A stretch of DNA of 64,000 bases, taken from NCBI RefSeq assembly GCF_024158145.1, contig NZ_JAMYXM010000001.1, positions 1,116,001-1,180,000 of the forward strand. Direction: 5' to 3'. The position numbers and the translations under genes are program-made. This document shows, piece by piece, positions 57,250-64,000 of this stretch; position 1 is the stretch's first letter; the number at the start of each line of letters is the position of its first letter. The stretch comes from Notoacmeibacter sp. MSK16QG-6 (GTDB lineage: Bacteria; Pseudomonadota; Alphaproteobacteria; Rhizobiales; Rhizobiaceae). The notes under the pieces were generated by a model. The model was not told the origin of the DNA. It did not search any database and saw only the letters and a list, made by a program, of their open reading frames with translations.

Positions 57250-57933
57250 ATGGCCGACAAAATCGCAATCGATGAACAGCATGGACAATTGCTCGATCCG
57301 AACGAGGTCAAAACGGTTTTCCGGCTGCTCAGCGAAAATCTGCCAGGCCGAACCCAAACGGCGAAAGGCCCCAAGGGCCAACGAACGCCGTTTCGCTCGG
57401 CAATCGCATGTCTTCTCTCAGCGCAGAGCCGCGACGCCAATACCGCCAGAGCGACGGAAGCGCTATTCGCACTTGCCGACACGCCGGAGGCGGTCCTAGC
57501 GCTCGAAGACGACGAAATACGGGAAGCGATCCGCCCCGCCGGTCTTTATAATCTGAAGACCAGACGCATTCGCGCCTTCTGCGAAACGTTACTTGAGCAA
57601 TTCGACGGGTCGGTGCCCCGCAGCCGCGCCGAACTGATGCGTCTGCCGGGTATCGGGCGCAAATGTGCCGATATCGTCATGCACTTCGTTTTCGATGAGG
57701 CGGTTATCGCCGTCGATACTCATGTGGAGCGGGTTTGCCGGCGAACGGGCCTCGCCCAAGGCTCCAACGCGGAGAAGGTGGCCGAAAATCTGGCGGGACG
57801 AGCGCCAGACTGGGCACTGGACGAAGGGCATTTCTGGCTCATCCAGCATGGCAAGCGGACGTGCACGTCGCGCGCGCCGAAATGCGCGACCTGCCCTATC
57901 GAAAGCCATTGCTTGGCGCGCCGGACCGTCTGA
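57250..57933 (+). CDS. Endonuclease III-like HhH-GPD DNA glycosylase
   Basis: The 227-residue protein has the helix-hairpin-helix LPGIGRKCADIVMHFVF with the catalytic lysine, the catalytic aspartate in VDTHVERVCRRTGL and a C-terminal [4Fe-4S] loop (C-x6-C-x2-C-x5-C in CTSRAPKCATCPIESHC). It removes oxidised pyrimidines or mispaired bases. It follows the Ada-like gene by 40 bases on the same strand, so both may form a base-repair unit. Confidence 0.9.
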   Translation: MADKIAIDEQHGQLLDPNEVKTVFRLLSENLPGRTQTAKGPKGQRTPFRSAIACLLSAQSRDANTARATEALFALADTPEAVLALEDDEIREAIRPAGLYNLKTRRIRAFCETLLEQFDGSVPRSRAELMRLPGIGRKCADIVMHFVFDEAVIAVDTHVERVCRRTGLAQGSNAEKVAENLAGRAPDWALDEGHFWLIQHGKRTCTSRAPKCATCPIESHCLARRTV

Positions 57934-57942
57934 TTGCTCAAC

Positions 57943-58072
57943 GATGCCGAAAGGCGCCGGCAGTTCAACAGCTTGCATCGGCTCTTTCGCCATCCCATAT
58001 CTATGAAGAAGCGGCGCCGCGCCGAAATGGGCGGGCCGAACAACCATGTCGCTCAATCGAGGACACACGACG
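57943..58072 (+). promoter_or_regulatory. Candidate ROSE-type RNA thermometer in the hsp20 leader
   Basis: GATG-C-CGAAAGG (57943-57954) pairs with CTCTTTCG-C-CATC (57983-57994), forming a stem with one mismatch. Just before the start codon, UCGCUC (58049-58054) can pair with GAGGA (58059-58063) across an AAUC loop, with the G of UCGCU bulged, so the Shine-Dalgarno is masked. ROSE elements carry a conserved UYGCU opposite the Shine-Dalgarno with exactly such an unpaired G, and they precede rhizobial small heat-shock genes. Heating would open the short hairpin. This is inferred from sequence only. Confidence 0.6.
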
Positions 58073-58498
58073 ATGACACGGATGACACCGTTCTCCAGCC
58101 CGCTTTTCCTGGGCTTCGAACAGATGGAAAAGACCATTGAGCGGCTTGCGAAATCCGCCGATGGCTATCCGCCCTACAATATCGAACGCATTCGCGACGA
58201 TGACGGCACGACGGTCCGGCTTCGGATCACCCTCGCGGTAGCGGGTTTTCAGGAGAGCGATCTCGAGGTCACGACCGAAGAGAACCAATTGATCGTGCGC
58301 GGCCAGCAGAGCGACGAACCGGAGCGCGATTTCATTCATCGCGGCATTGCGGCTCGCCAGTTTCAGAAAAATTTCGTGCTGGCGGACGGGATGAGAGTGC
58401 TGAGCGCCGAGTTGAAGAACGGCCTATTGTCGATCGATCTGGACCGACCGGAGCCCCAGCGGCTGGTTAAGAAAATCGATATTCGGACGGTAGACTAG
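58073..58498 (+). CDS. Small heat-shock protein Hsp20 (IbpA-like)
   Basis: The 141-residue chaperone has an N-terminal MTPFSSPLFLGFEQMEKTIERLA, an alpha-crystallin domain (YNIERIRDDDGTTVRLRITLAVAGFQESDLEVTTEENQLIVRG, and ADGMRVLSAELKNGLLSIDLD) and a C-terminal tail. It holds unfolding proteins for DnaK. The ATG at 58073 follows GAGGA in a predicted hairpin. DUF1150 follows, a pairing constant in Hyphomicrobiales. Confidence 0.93.
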   Translation: MTRMTPFSSPLFLGFEQMEKTIERLAKSADGYPPYNIERIRDDDGTTVRLRITLAVAGFQESDLEVTTEENQLIVRGQQSDEPERDFIHRGIAARQFQKNFVLADGMRVLSAELKNGLLSIDLDRPEPQRLVKKIDIRTVD

Positions 58499-58621
58499 CT
58501 GTTTGGTATCGGATTGCGATCCGATCTGAGACAGATTCGAGAAAATCGTTACCTTTCATTAACGGCTCAAGAGGACGATTGGACCTTGCAAAGGGAGGTC
58601 GTACTCAGCAGGAGGCTGACC

Positions 58622-58876
58622 ATGACTGACACGCAGAACGCAAATGTTTCCACCGAACAATTCGCCCATCTGGGCGAAGGCGCAATCGGCTATATCCGCA
58701 AGATTTCGTCCGACGATTTCATGGCGGCCTGGCCTGGCGTCGCCGAAATGCCTTCCGGCATCGACGTATGGGCGCTTTTCGCAGCGGACGGCGCACCCAT
58801 TCTGTTGACCGACGAGCGGTCGACGGCGCTTGCTGCGGCGAGTGAAAAAGAATTGATGGCTGTCACGCTTCACTAA
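58622..58876 (+). CDS. DUF1150 small protein, partner of hsp20
   Basis: The 84-residue protein contains GAIGYIRKISSDDFMAAWPGV and IDVWALFAADGAPILLTDE, the DUF1150 domain. It is usually encoded right after an hsp20 gene in alphaproteobacteria and is probably heat-induced, but its activity is unknown. AGGAGG precedes the ATG with good spacing; the frame upstream to 58514 is not used. Confidence 0.92.
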   Translation: MTDTQNANVSTEQFAHLGEGAIGYIRKISSDDFMAAWPGVAEMPSGIDVWALFAADGAPILLTDERSTALAAASEKELMAVTLH

Positions 58877-58898
58877 AGCGGGGCCGGGAACGATAGAT

Positions 58899-58938
58899 AA
58901 GGCCGCGCCGGCGAACCACCGGTGCGGCCTTTTGTTTT
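58899..58938 (+). terminator. Rho-independent terminator after DUF1150
   Basis: AAGGCCGCGCCGG pairs with CCGGTGCGGCCTT and is followed by TTGTTTTTA. Confidence 0.9.
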
Positions 58939-58955
58939 TACGGGACTGATCCGCT

Positions 58956-59417
58956 TTACGCGGCTTCCTGAGCGGATGATGTCAGAATTTCATAGATCGC
59001 CGCAGCATCGTGCATTCCGCGGACCTGCTTCATCGTGTCCGATCGCCGCAGAACCCGTGCGATGCGCGACAGCGCCTTCAAATGATCTGCACCGGCATCT
59101 TCCGGCGCCAGAAGCATGAAAGCGATATCGACTGGCTGTTCATCGATTGCATCGAACTCAACCGGCTGATCGACAGTCGCGAAGACACCTTGCAGACGGT
59201 CGAGACTGGTCAGTTTGCCATGCGGGATCGCCAGACCGTTCCCGGCACCGGTGGAGCCGAGGCGCTCCCGCTGCAGAACGGTATCGAAAATATCGCGCTC
59301 GGGCAGCCCGGTCAGTTCCGCCGCGCGGCCTGCCATGAGCTGCAAAAGCTGTTTCTTCGATTTGGCTCTCAGCGCCGGCATAATCGCCCGGGCGCTTAGC
59401 AGATCGGATAGTTCCAT
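58956..59417 (-). CDS. ptsN: PTS IIA-like nitrogen regulatory protein (EIIA-Ntr)
   Basis: The 153-residue protein has the PTS EIIA type 2 fold, with phospho-accepting His66 in GNGLAIPHGKL. It takes phosphate from the PtsP-NPr chain and regulates potassium, nitrogen and carbon metabolism. The start at 59417 (MELSDLL) follows GAGAGGGGC; the upstream frame is not family-like. It sits downstream of hpf on the same strand, a conserved place near rpoN. Confidence 0.93.
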   Translation of the reverse strand: MELSDLLSARAIMPALRAKSKKQLLQLMAGRAAELTGLPERDIFDTVLQRERLGSTGAGNGLAIPHGKLTSLDRLQGVFATVDQPVEFDAIDEQPVDIAFMLLAPEDAGADHLKALSRIARVLRRSDTMKQVRGMHDAAAIYEILTSSAQEAA

Positions 59418-59484
59418 CCTGCCCCTCTCGGTTCGCGGTCGCGCACCGGCGCGACGCTGCGGACCCTGTGATTTTCGCCGACGA

Positions 59485-60063
59485 TCAGTTGCCGGGTGCG
59501 ATTCCGGCCGGATCGATCCAGCCGATATTTCCGTCTTCCCGCCGGTAGACCACATTCACATGGTCACTGGATGCATTGCGAAACACGAAGACCGGGCTGT
59601 CCTTGGTATCCAATTCGACCACCGCGTTAGCCACGCTCATCACGCGCAGCGACATGGAGGATTCAGCGACGATGGCAGGCGCGTAGTCCTCGGCCACCTC
59701 TTCTTCTTCCTCGGGCACCGCGCTCATGATCCGATAGGCCGCATCGAAGGCCTGATCCTGACCGTTTTCGCGATGGCTCTTGAGCTTGCGCTTGTAGCGG
59801 CGAAGTCGCTTCTCGACCTTATCGGCCGCCGCATCGAACGACGCCTGTGCGTCATGCCCGTTGGCGCGAGCCTGAAAGACCATGCTGGTGTCCAGGTGAA
59901 TTCTGATGTCGGTCTCGAAACCGCTGCCGGATTTCTCAACCACCACATTGCCGGAAAAACCGCCATCGAAATATTTTTCGAGAGCCTCGGATATCCGGTC
60001 ATCGATCCGTGTGCGGAAGGATTCGCCAATATCCATATGTTTGCCGGAAATGCGCAGGGTCAT
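59485..60063 (-). CDS. hpf: Ribosome hibernation promoting factor, long form
   Basis: The 192-residue protein has the N-terminal YfiA fold (RISGKHMDIGESFRTRIDDRIS, FDAAADKVEKRLRRYKRKLKSH), an acidic linker (EEEEEVAEDY) and the C-terminal dimerisation domain (VVELDTKDSPVFVFRN). This long form causes 100S ribosome dimers in stationary phase. In rhizobia it follows rpoN, as here. Confidence 0.93.
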   Translation of the reverse strand: MTLRISGKHMDIGESFRTRIDDRISEALEKYFDGGFSGNVVVEKSGSGFETDIRIHLDTSMVFQARANGHDAQASFDAAADKVEKRLRRYKRKLKSHRENGQDQAFDAAYRIMSAVPEEEEEVAEDYAPAIVAESSMSLRVMSVANAVVELDTKDSPVFVFRNASSDHVNVVYRREDGNIGWIDPAGIAPGN

Positions 60064-60264
60064 GAACGAAATCCTCGCTAGAAATCACATCGTACAGGTA
60101 AGAGAATCTACTCTTCCGAAGCGACCGCACAAGGCGTTGACATCGGCGACCAGATCATGGGTGGCTGAGTCTGATGGCGGTCTGGCACCATCGTGCCGAT
60201 GGGCGGGCGGCATATTGGTGTGCGTCCCGGAAGTCAAGCTTTCCAGAGAAAAAGGTGTCGTCGC

Positions 60265-61785
60265 CTAAAGGGTCGCCGCCTGTGCAAGCGCCTTCTTTTC
60301 CCGCCGACGCTGAACGGAGGACGGAATATTCATCGCCTCACGATATTTCGCGACTGTCCGGCGAGCGATATCGATCCCTTCTTTCTGCAGACGCCCGACA
60401 ATCTGGTCGTCGGAAAAAACCGCACTGGCCGTTTCGCTTTCGACGAGTTGGCGTATGCGGTGACGTACGGCTTCCGCGGAATGGCTTTGACCGCCTTCCA
60501 CCGCGGCGAGCGCTGCGGTGAAGAAATACCGCATCTCGAATGTACCGCGAGGCGTCAGCAGATATTTGTTGCTGGTGACGCGGCTAACGGTCGATTCATG
60601 CATGCCGATCGCGTCGGCGACGGTCTTGAGATTGAGGGGACGCAATTCGGAAACGCCATGAATGAGGAAAGCGTCCTGACGACGAATGATTTCACTTGCC
60701 ACTTTGAGAATGGTCTTAGCGCGCTGATCCAAACTGCGGGTCAGCCATTGCGCATTGGCCAGACATTCTGAGACGAAGGCCTTTTCCTCTTTGTCCGACG
60801 AGGAGTGACTGACGCGGGCAACGTAAGCCTGATCGATCAGGACGCGCGGCAGCGCTTCACCATTCAGTTCGACCTGCCAGGAGCCATCGGAGGCCGGCGT
60901 TACCAGCACATCCGGTATGATCTCATCGGCGAAAACCCGACCCATCTGCGCGCCCGGGCGCGGGTCCAGACGCTTGATCTCCCCAAGCATATCGATCAGA
61001 TCGTCCTCGCCGACGCCGCAGATCGTCCGAAGCGCCTGAAAATCGCGACGCGCCAGAAGCTCCAGATTGTCGACAAGGGCGGCCATCGCCGGATCCAATC
61101 GGTCTTTTGCCGCAAGCTGGGCAGCAAGGCATTCCGCCAGCGTCCGGGCGAAAATGCCGGTCGGTTCAAACCGCTGGCAAACGGCCAGAACGGCCTCGAC
61201 ATCCTCGCGCTCGGCACCGAGGCGTGAAGCGACATCATCCAGTTCCGCACGCAGATAGCCGCACTCATCGAGCAGATCGGCCAATTCGCCGGCGATCAGC
61301 CGGTCGCCCGCGGTTCTGAAAGAGAATGCGATCTGCTCGGCGATCCGATCGCTCAATGTAACGGGCGCGGCTGCGAAAGCGTCCAGATCATCGGTGTCGC
61401 CGCCTATTGTCGGCGTGCCGCCACCGGAACTTTTCCATTGTCCGGCAAGATCAGGAGAGACCGTTGGCGTACTGCCTGGATCGTCAGGAAAAACATTGTG
61501 GAGGTCGGTATCCATGATCGAGGCTATCTCGGCGCTATCGGCGCCGCCCTCAATCATATCCCGGCTTTCGGTTCCTTTTCGCCCCGTCTGCTCTTCGCCG
61601 GTAAAGGCGTCCTCACCGCTAGCGCTATCGCCCTTTTCGAGTAGCGGATTGCGTTCGATTTCCTCGTCGATGAAGCGATCGAGTTCGGCCTGACCGAACT
61701 GCAGAAGACGGATCGACTGCATCAATTGCGGAGTCATGACCAGAGACTGGCTTTGTCGCAATTGCAGACGCGCGGAAAGACTCAT
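60265..61785 (-). CDS. rpoN: RNA polymerase sigma-54 factor
   Basis: The 506-residue sigma factor starts with the glutamine-rich activator-interacting region (LQLRQSQSLVMTPQLMQSIRLLQFGQAEL), has an acidic region II, the core-binding domain, the helix-turn-helix (HESTVSRVTSNKYLLTPRGTFEMRYFF) and ends with the RpoN box ARRTVAKYREAM. It directs transcription of nitrogen and other genes at -24/-12 promoters. It lies between lptB and hpf. Confidence 0.96.
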   Translation of the reverse strand: MSLSARLQLRQSQSLVMTPQLMQSIRLLQFGQAELDRFIDEEIERNPLLEKGDSASGEDAFTGEEQTGRKGTESRDMIEGGADSAEIASIMDTDLHNVFPDDPGSTPTVSPDLAGQWKSSGGGTPTIGGDTDDLDAFAAAPVTLSDRIAEQIAFSFRTAGDRLIAGELADLLDECGYLRAELDDVASRLGAEREDVEAVLAVCQRFEPTGIFARTLAECLAAQLAAKDRLDPAMAALVDNLELLARRDFQALRTICGVGEDDLIDMLGEIKRLDPRPGAQMGRVFADEIIPDVLVTPASDGSWQVELNGEALPRVLIDQAYVARVSHSSSDKEEKAFVSECLANAQWLTRSLDQRAKTILKVASEIIRRQDAFLIHGVSELRPLNLKTVADAIGMHESTVSRVTSNKYLLTPRGTFEMRYFFTAALAAVEGGQSHSAEAVRHRIRQLVESETASAVFSDDQIVGRLQKEGIDIARRTVAKYREAMNIPSSVQRRREKKALAQAATL

Positions 61786-61906
61786 AGACGCTACCCCTTG
61801 CTACCACCGAGAGCGGTGTGGCCCCGCTCTTCTGCCGTAGCGAGTGGCAGGCCGGATTGAACTGGCATGAGGCTTGCTTGTCAAGCGAGGCCGCCCGACA
61901 ATCGGA

Positions 61907-62707
61907 TTAAAGGGTAAAATTCTCGCCTAGATAAAGTCGTCGCACTTCCGGGTTATCGACAATCTGCTGCGGCGTACCGTGTGTGAGCACCGTACCTTCG
62001 TGAATGATATAGGCGCGGTCGATCAGATGAAGCATTTCGCGCACGCTGTGATCGGTGATGAGAACACCGATGCCCCGCCCCTTCAGATGCCGGACCAGTT
62101 CCTGAATATCAGCGACAGCGATGGGATCGACGCCCGCAAAGGGCTCGTCGAGAAGCATGAAGCGTGGCCGGCTGGCAAGCGCACGGGCGATTTCCAGGCG
62201 GCGCCGTTCACCACCGGACAGCGCAGTGGCCTGGCTTTTGCGCAGATGGGCGATGCCGAATTCGGACAGCAATTCATCTAACCGCTCCTGCCGGGCCGGG
62301 CGGTCCGCTTCAACGAGCTCCAGCACGCCCATAATATTGTCTTCGACGGTCAGGCCGCGAAAAATCGATGCTTCCTGCGGCAGATAACCGATACCGAGAC
62401 GAGCCCGCCGGTACATGGGAAGGGTGGTAATGTCGTAGCCATCGAGCTCGACGGAGCCTTCATCAACCGGGACCAGCCCGGTCACCATATAGAAGGTGGT
62501 GGTCTTGCCGGCGCCGTTCGGACCGAGCAGACCGACAATCTCGCCCGTGCGCAGGCCAAACGATGCGCCGGAAACGACCTCCCGGCCGCCATAGCGTTTG
62601 TGGACGGCCCGGGCGATCAGCGTATCGGACAGACGCTTCTGATCGTCTTCCGATGGCGTGTAGAACGTGTCGGCCTTGTCCCTGCGGGAGAAATTGGGAA
62701 ATCTCAT
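61907..62707 (-). CDS. lptB: LPS export ABC transporter ATP-binding protein
   Basis: The 266-residue ATPase drives LPS extraction with LptFG. Walker A is GPNGAGKTTTF, the signature motif LSGGERRRLEIARAL, Walker B FMLLDEPFAGVDP and the H-loop TDHSVREML. An N-terminal extension of about 25 residues before ARAVHKRYGG is typical of rhizobia. The start at 62707 (MRFPNF) was chosen because the upstream frame overlaps lptA. Confidence 0.95.
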   Translation of the reverse strand: MRFPNFSRRDKADTFYTPSEDDQKRLSDTLIARAVHKRYGGREVVSGASFGLRTGEIVGLLGPNGAGKTTTFYMVTGLVPVDEGSVELDGYDITTLPMYRRARLGIGYLPQEASIFRGLTVEDNIMGVLELVEADRPARQERLDELLSEFGIAHLRKSQATALSGGERRRLEIARALASRPRFMLLDEPFAGVDPIAVADIQELVRHLKGRGIGVLITDHSVREMLHLIDRAYIIHEGTVLTHGTPQQIVDNPEVRRLYLGENFTL

Positions 62708-62723
62708 CGGTGAGGTCGGTTCC

Positions 62724-63302
62724 TCACTGGCTATCGGGAGAAATGACCATGCGAACGCGGCTGCCGCGGCAGGGGTCCAGCTTTGCACGTCCGGTCTCGG
62801 TTTGTACTGTCAGGACGCAACCCGTCAGAACATTGTCGCCATCTGACAGGACAACCTGCTTTCCGGTCAGCCGCAACACGTTCGACTTCATATCGAAGCT
62901 GCCTTCATCGCCGGTTGCGGTCTGCGTACCGGAATTGACGTAGACTTTGCCGCCCACCTCGATCCGTTCGATGTCGGACGAGGACTGACCTGCTGTCGAA
63001 GACGGCTCCGATCCGGCGTTCGAGGCGCTGGCCTTCTCGCTGTCCGTGTAGAAAACCTTCATGAAGCTCGACCGCATCTGCGTCTGCTTCTGCGTAACGG
63101 AGACATTGCCGGTAAAAACCGCCGTGTTTTCCTTGTCGAACACTTCGAGCTGGTCGCTCTCGATCTGAATGGGCTGACCGCCCTCCAGCTTGAAATTGGT
63201 GTCCTGGCTCTGCTGTTGCGCAATCGCCGGAGCAGTCATCATCGCCATGATAGCGATTGCCAAGCAGCCGTTGCGAACATTGGCCCGCACAGATTTATCC
63301 AT
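62724..63302 (-). CDS. lptA: LPS transport periplasmic protein LptA
   Basis: The 192-residue protein has a signal peptide (AIMAMMTAPAIAQ) and the OstA-type beta-jellyroll with PIQIESDQLEVFDKENTAVFTGNVSV and the late YVNSGTQTATGDEGSFDM. It bridges LptC to LptD in the periplasm. Its first eight bases overlap the lptC stop, so translation is coupled. Confidence 0.92.
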   Translation of the reverse strand: MDKSVRANVRNGCLAIAIMAMMTAPAIAQQQSQDTNFKLEGGQPIQIESDQLEVFDKENTAVFTGNVSVTQKQTQMRSSFMKVFYTDSEKASASNAGSEPSSTAGQSSSDIERIEVGGKVYVNSGTQTATGDEGSFDMKSNVLRLTGKQVVLSDGDNVLTGCVLTVQTETGRAKLDPCRGSRVRMVISPDSQ

Positions 63303-63999
63303 TGTCTGGTTCCTTCAGAGAGGGATCCGTTTTGACCGTCTGCTCCCCCGGCTTAACATCGTCTGGCACAAGACGCATTCGCACCGTACCTTCGAAAAGT
63401 ACCGTTCGTTTCTGACTGTCGATGCGGACGCTGTCAGCCGTGAGCGTGGTTGTCTTCGTCGTCAATCTTACCGGCTTGTCGCTCACGAAGCTACCCGCCA
63501 GCAGGTCGATCCGCCCGTCCTGTACATGGGCGGTCTCGCCAGCCGTCGTTTCCAGATCGAGCGGCGCCAGAAAATCGAGATACTGGTTTTCCGCATCATA
63601 GAAGCCGGCATCGGATTCGAAGGCGACACGACTGCTGGAGCCGAGTGGCAATTCGCCCGAGAGGTTGCGCAGTTCAAGGCGATTCATATCTTCGGGCGAT
63701 TGCAAGGCGCTCTCGGCGGTGATGCTATAGGGCTGGTCGGCGCTGTTGCGTCCTTCCAGTTTCGGCGCCCCCATGACGACACGACCGTCTTCCACATCGT
63801 CATTGTCCAATTCAGGCACAGGGATCGCAAGCGTCGCCAGGACCGTCGCCAAGACTCCGAAAGCCAAGACAGCGCCAGCGCCGAACAGCAGCGCATCGCG
63901 AACACGGCGCACACGACGGCTGTGACGGCGGGCTTCATCGACCCGGTCCCTGATGGTTTCGGCGGTATTCGACCCGATTGTCTGCTGCGCATCGCTCAT
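63295..63999 (-). CDS. lptC: LPS export protein LptC
   Basis: The 234-residue protein has one transmembrane helix near the N-terminus (about residues 37-60) after a basic cytoplasmic segment, and an OstA-like periplasmic domain (GAPKLEGRNSADQPYSITAESA). It receives LPS from LptB2FG and passes it to LptA. The ATG is the last codon before the window edge, so the gene is complete and the promoter lies outside. Confidence 0.9.
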   Translation of the reverse strand: MSDAQQTIGSNTAETIRDRVDEARRHSRRVRRVRDALLFGAGAVLAFGVLATVLATLAIPVPELDNDDVEDGRVVMGAPKLEGRNSADQPYSITAESALQSPEDMNRLELRNLSGELPLGSSSRVAFESDAGFYDAENQYLDFLAPLDLETTAGETAHVQDGRIDLLAGSFVSDKPVRLTTKTTTLTADSVRIDSQKRTVLFEGTVRMRLVPDDVKPGEQTVKTDPSLKEPDNG

Positions 64000-64000
64000 C

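Overview
The window is chromosomal DNA of an alphaproteobacterium, almost certainly of the order Hyphomicrobiales (Rhizobiales). Evidence is the gene order lptC-lptA-lptB-rpoN-hpf-ptsN, the block tRNA-Ala / TIGR02300 acidic protein / aroA-cmk-rpsA with a class II (CP4-like) EPSP synthase, the GST-queG-SDR operon divergent from uppP, the DUF2849-cysI-cysH(-DUF934) sulfur operon, an hsp20-DUF1150 pair, NrnC in place of oligoribonuclease, and EcfG-like stress promoters. GC content is high and even. I see no insertion sequence, prophage or CRISPR array, so this is mostly core genome with small accessory patches.

Layout. 1-3790: a minus-strand cluster of small ligand-binding or stress proteins (GyrI-like, two PhnB-type VOC proteins, a frameshifted DUF899 gene, DUF1428, AHSA1/SRPBCC) led by a TetR regulator with a near-perfect palindromic operator just upstream of it. 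3903-7000: prfC, a 1-Cys peroxiredoxin and a DUF892 ferritin-like protein. 7103-9205: an MHYT-GGDEF-EAL c-di-GMP protein. 9213-15931: a LysR regulator, a possible DUF1127-like small protein, GST-queG-SDR, uppP, an NDUFA9-like protein and an AqpS-like channel. 16138-21338: a BKACE enzyme, then a copper module (cueR with a cytochrome c, a DUF305 membrane protein and a Cu(I) P-type ATPase) carrying three CueR-type dyads. 21392-29132: tRNA-Ala, the TIGR02300 protein, aroA-cmk-rpsA, an SH3b/crystallin-like secreted protein and dxs. 29133-33288: small stress proteins, an aldehyde dehydrogenase and three lipoproteins. 33288-41030: polA, a 400-bp gap with an orphan terminator, an M20 peptidase, nrnC and a class A PBP. 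41050-46649: a host-attachment-family protein with a consensus EcfG promoter, the assimilatory sulfite/sulfate reduction operon with an in-frame CysH-DUF934 fusion, and gdhA. 46682-53240: panC-panB, a polysaccharide deacetylase, hemerythrin and YdeI-like proteins, and gyrB. 53455-58938: a P450, an SH3b-DUF1236 protein, LapA-like, Ada-like and endonuclease III-like proteins, then hsp20-DUF1150 behind a candidate ROSE-type RNA thermometer. 58956-63999: ptsN, hpf, rpoN, lptB, lptA, lptC.

Points most worth a second look: the CysH-DUF934 fusion, the candidate ROSE thermometer, the orphan terminator and possible small RNA upstream of the M20 peptidase gene, the set of EcfG-like promoters, the variant-spacing CueR dyad, and the TetR-led cluster. 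All functional calls come from reading motifs and family resemblance by eye; no database search was run.
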